A DNA stretch of 29,380 nt from Batkoa obscura (lineage: Eukaryota > Entomophthoromycota > Entomophthoromycetes > Entomophthorales > Batkoaceae): assembly GCA_030770535.1 (NCBI GenBank), contig JASVEC010000224.1:1-29380 (forward strand), in the 5' to 3' direction. Shown in pieces: positions 27,693 through 29,380 of this stretch (position 1 is the stretch's first letter; every line of letters starts with the position of its first letter). Position numbers and translations under genes: made by a program. The notes under the pieces are model-generated. The model was not told the DNA's origin. It worked only from the letters and a program-made list of their open reading frames with translations, and searched no databases.

Positions 27693-29079
27693 TTTTTGAT
27701 CTAGTTGAAATTTTTGATTGTAATTTTATATTTATTAATAAAATTATTGGTATTCTAATAATTTATATTTTTATTAAGCTTTTTAAATTGTATCTACTTT
27801 ATTAGAGTATTATTGACTATGATTTATTATTTTAATGTAATCATGGCAGCAATATTCTATCCAGATATATTAAATAAAATGGTAGCTTTTTAAGTACAGT
27901 TTAAATTAAAAAAGTTTTAGAAATGAAACAAAGTGTAAATCGATAAAATTCGATACTTTGGTAGTATTGAAGTATTATAAAAAAGGTTTGTTAATAAACA
28001 TAAACCTTCCGATTACTAATGTTTTTCTTTTCAGATAGTATAACAATAAAATATTAGTAATTTTATATCATAAATACAAACAATCTTGATGGCGTAATTA
28101 AGCTAATAATTTTATACCAAAGCTTAACAGAGCCTCATTTGAAGTGACATTTCTAACCCAAAAACCCAAGCTTTTTTAGTTACAACTGTCCAGCTTAATT
28201 TTAAAAAAAGTGATAATTTTAAAAAGTCATTTAATGACTAGTTTTTTTAAAGCTTGTCGCTTAAAAAGGCTTGATTTACATTGAGGTTTGTAATCTAAAC
28301 TTGAAGATTATTTTACAAATATAATCTGATATATTCTCATTATTTTTTTACTACTATTATAATATCTTGCTCTTATATAATCAATACCAAATCTCTATTT
28401 GTTAAAAATATATTAAAATATAAAATATTAGTTGTAGAGTTTAAAATAAAAGAAAGCTGGAACATCTGAGACTTTTTCACATTTTAAATTTAAGAGTATA
28501 AAAACAGTTATCGGTTAAAAACATCACAATAAGCATAAGGAAAAGCTAATTTAAGTTAACTTACAATATTTTCTTAAAATATAACAAAAACTAACTTCAA
28601 GTTTGACTTGATTTTTACAGTATTTTAGACTAAGCTTTTACTTAAAATAAACCTTTTTTTCGAAACTGATCTGGACCAGCTGTAAGCTGTTCTATTTGTC
28701 ATCATAAGCATATTCCTTGCATAAATAAATGCTAATGGAGCCAATCAAAGGTATATTGAATTCATAAAAAAAATAAGCAAACTAAATAATTTTTTTTACT
28801 AACAAACATAAACTATCAACAAGTAAATACATATTAAACTACTATTTATGAAGTAATAGCAGTAATATAGCATAAATCATCATATATTAGTATATTTGAT
28901 ACTTATTTTGCTTACATTCGACTTACTTTATCATTTTGAATACTGTATTTTTAAGCTCATTTTTAGTTAAACTAAAATGATCGTAAAATGATTGGTTTGA
29001 TTGTGCAAAAGCAAATGAATTTAATGTTAGTTTCAAATATTTTATATATTAATTTCTCTTTTAATTTAAACATATAAAG
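27693..29079. other. Intergenic gap before the right-edge gene
   Basis: 1.39 kb, AT-rich, with no ORF or RNA gene that I can support. It contains a small perfect inverted repeat, AGTCATTTAATGACT (28225-28239), flanked by A- and T-runs. Otherwise I see nothing. Confidence 0.55.
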
Positions 29080-29380
29080 ATGAATCAATCCAACTCAAAT
29101 AACTCATCAGGTAGTAATGGTCCCCTATGTAGATCTTGCCATCAGTTCCCTTCTATGGATCAAAGCTATTTCTGTGGGCATTGTATAAGTGCGCAGTCTT
29201 TATTTAACTATGCTCAAAATCATGCAGCGCAAGCTAATGCACCTAATACATCAAGTTCATCTAATCCTACAGGCTCCCAAGGCTATCCTCAAACAAATAC
29301 ATCGAGTGCTTCTTACTCGCAGCAAAACCCTTCTTTAAACATACCTAACTTTCAAAGCCAACCAACCTCGTCCCAACCAA
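29080..29380 (+). CDS. Partial N-terminus of a zinc-ribbon, Q/S/N-rich protein
   Basis: From the ATG at 29080 the frame is open for 100 codons to the right edge. After an N/S-rich start of about 15 residues comes a compact cysteine motif, CRSCHQFP ... YFCGHC. This is two C-x2-C pairs 11 residues apart, with histidines nearby, and looks like a small zinc ribbon. The remainder is rich in Q, S, N, T, P and A, probably disordered (SYSQQNPSLNIPNFQSQPTS). The composition resembles fungal nuclear or RNA-associated regulators, but too little is present to name a family. The codon choice and lack of stops over 300 bp in AT-rich DNA make it a real coding region. Confidence 0.65.
   Translation, partial: MNQSNSNNSSGSNGPLCRSCHQFPSMDQSYFCGHCISAQSLFNYAQNHAAQANAPNTSSSSNPTGSQGYPQTNTSSASYSQQNPSLNIPNFQSQPTSSQP

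Noticed and set aside
28225-28239. Small hairpin AGTCATTTAATGACT as a terminator or regulatory site
   Set aside because: Its position far from both genes and the AT-rich context give no functional support.
1-29380. tRNA, rRNA or other structured RNA genes
   Set aside because: I looked for tRNA T-arm and B-box like strings (GGTTCGAAT type) and conserved rRNA blocks on both strands and found none convincing.

Overview
The window looks like nuclear DNA of an AT-rich fungus, possibly an early-diverging (zygomycete-grade) lineage. The reasons are short introns of about 46-99 bp with GTAAGT/GTAATA donors and TAG/CAG acceptors, long AT-rich gaps between genes, and a fungal-type gene set: an SPX-RING E3 ligase, eukaryotic glutathione synthetase, a Dis3L2/Ssd1-type RNB protein, a membrane-anchored spermidine-synthase-like protein, a C2H2 regulator and a Ty3/gypsy LTR retrotransposon. 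The species cannot be named from the sequence.

Layout, left to right. 1-167: first exon of a coiled-coil protein running off the left edge (-). 349-2169: spermidine-synthase-like membrane protein (-). 2568-3966: six-exon SPX-RING ubiquitin ligase (-). 3967-6784: gene-free, with six copies of a ~107-bp MITE (family 1) and one ~135-bp inverted-repeat element (family 2). 6785-14337: a young Ty3/gypsy element (-) with 400-bp LTRs identical by eye and a 4-bp target duplication. 14402-14801: an older solo LTR of the same family in the opposite orientation. 14846-15266: three more family-1 MITEs. 15737-17473: five-exon glutathione synthetase (+), with one in-frame TAA near the end of exon 1. 17513-18970: two-exon alpha/beta hydrolase (-), convergent with the previous gene. 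18971-21894: long gap with one family-2 element. 21895-22881: C2H2 zinc-finger regulator (+). 24161-27587: four-exon RNB-domain gene (+), with a family-1 MITE abutting its stop codon. 29080-29380: start of a zinc-ribbon, Q/S/N-rich protein (+) running off the right edge.

The host genes do not form a pathway or cluster; they read as ordinary, independently transcribed fungal genes separated by a repeat-rich zone. The most useful observations are five. The first is the in-frame stop in an otherwise well-conserved glutathione synthetase. The second is a possible C-terminal CaaX box on the SPX-RING ligase. The third is the two MITE families. The fourth is the young LTR element lying head-to-head with a solo LTR. 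The fifth is the full set of catalytic aspartates in the RNB gene. I saw no convincing sign of a wholly new multi-gene system. All splice sites were read by eye from consensus, frame and homology, and have no transcript support.
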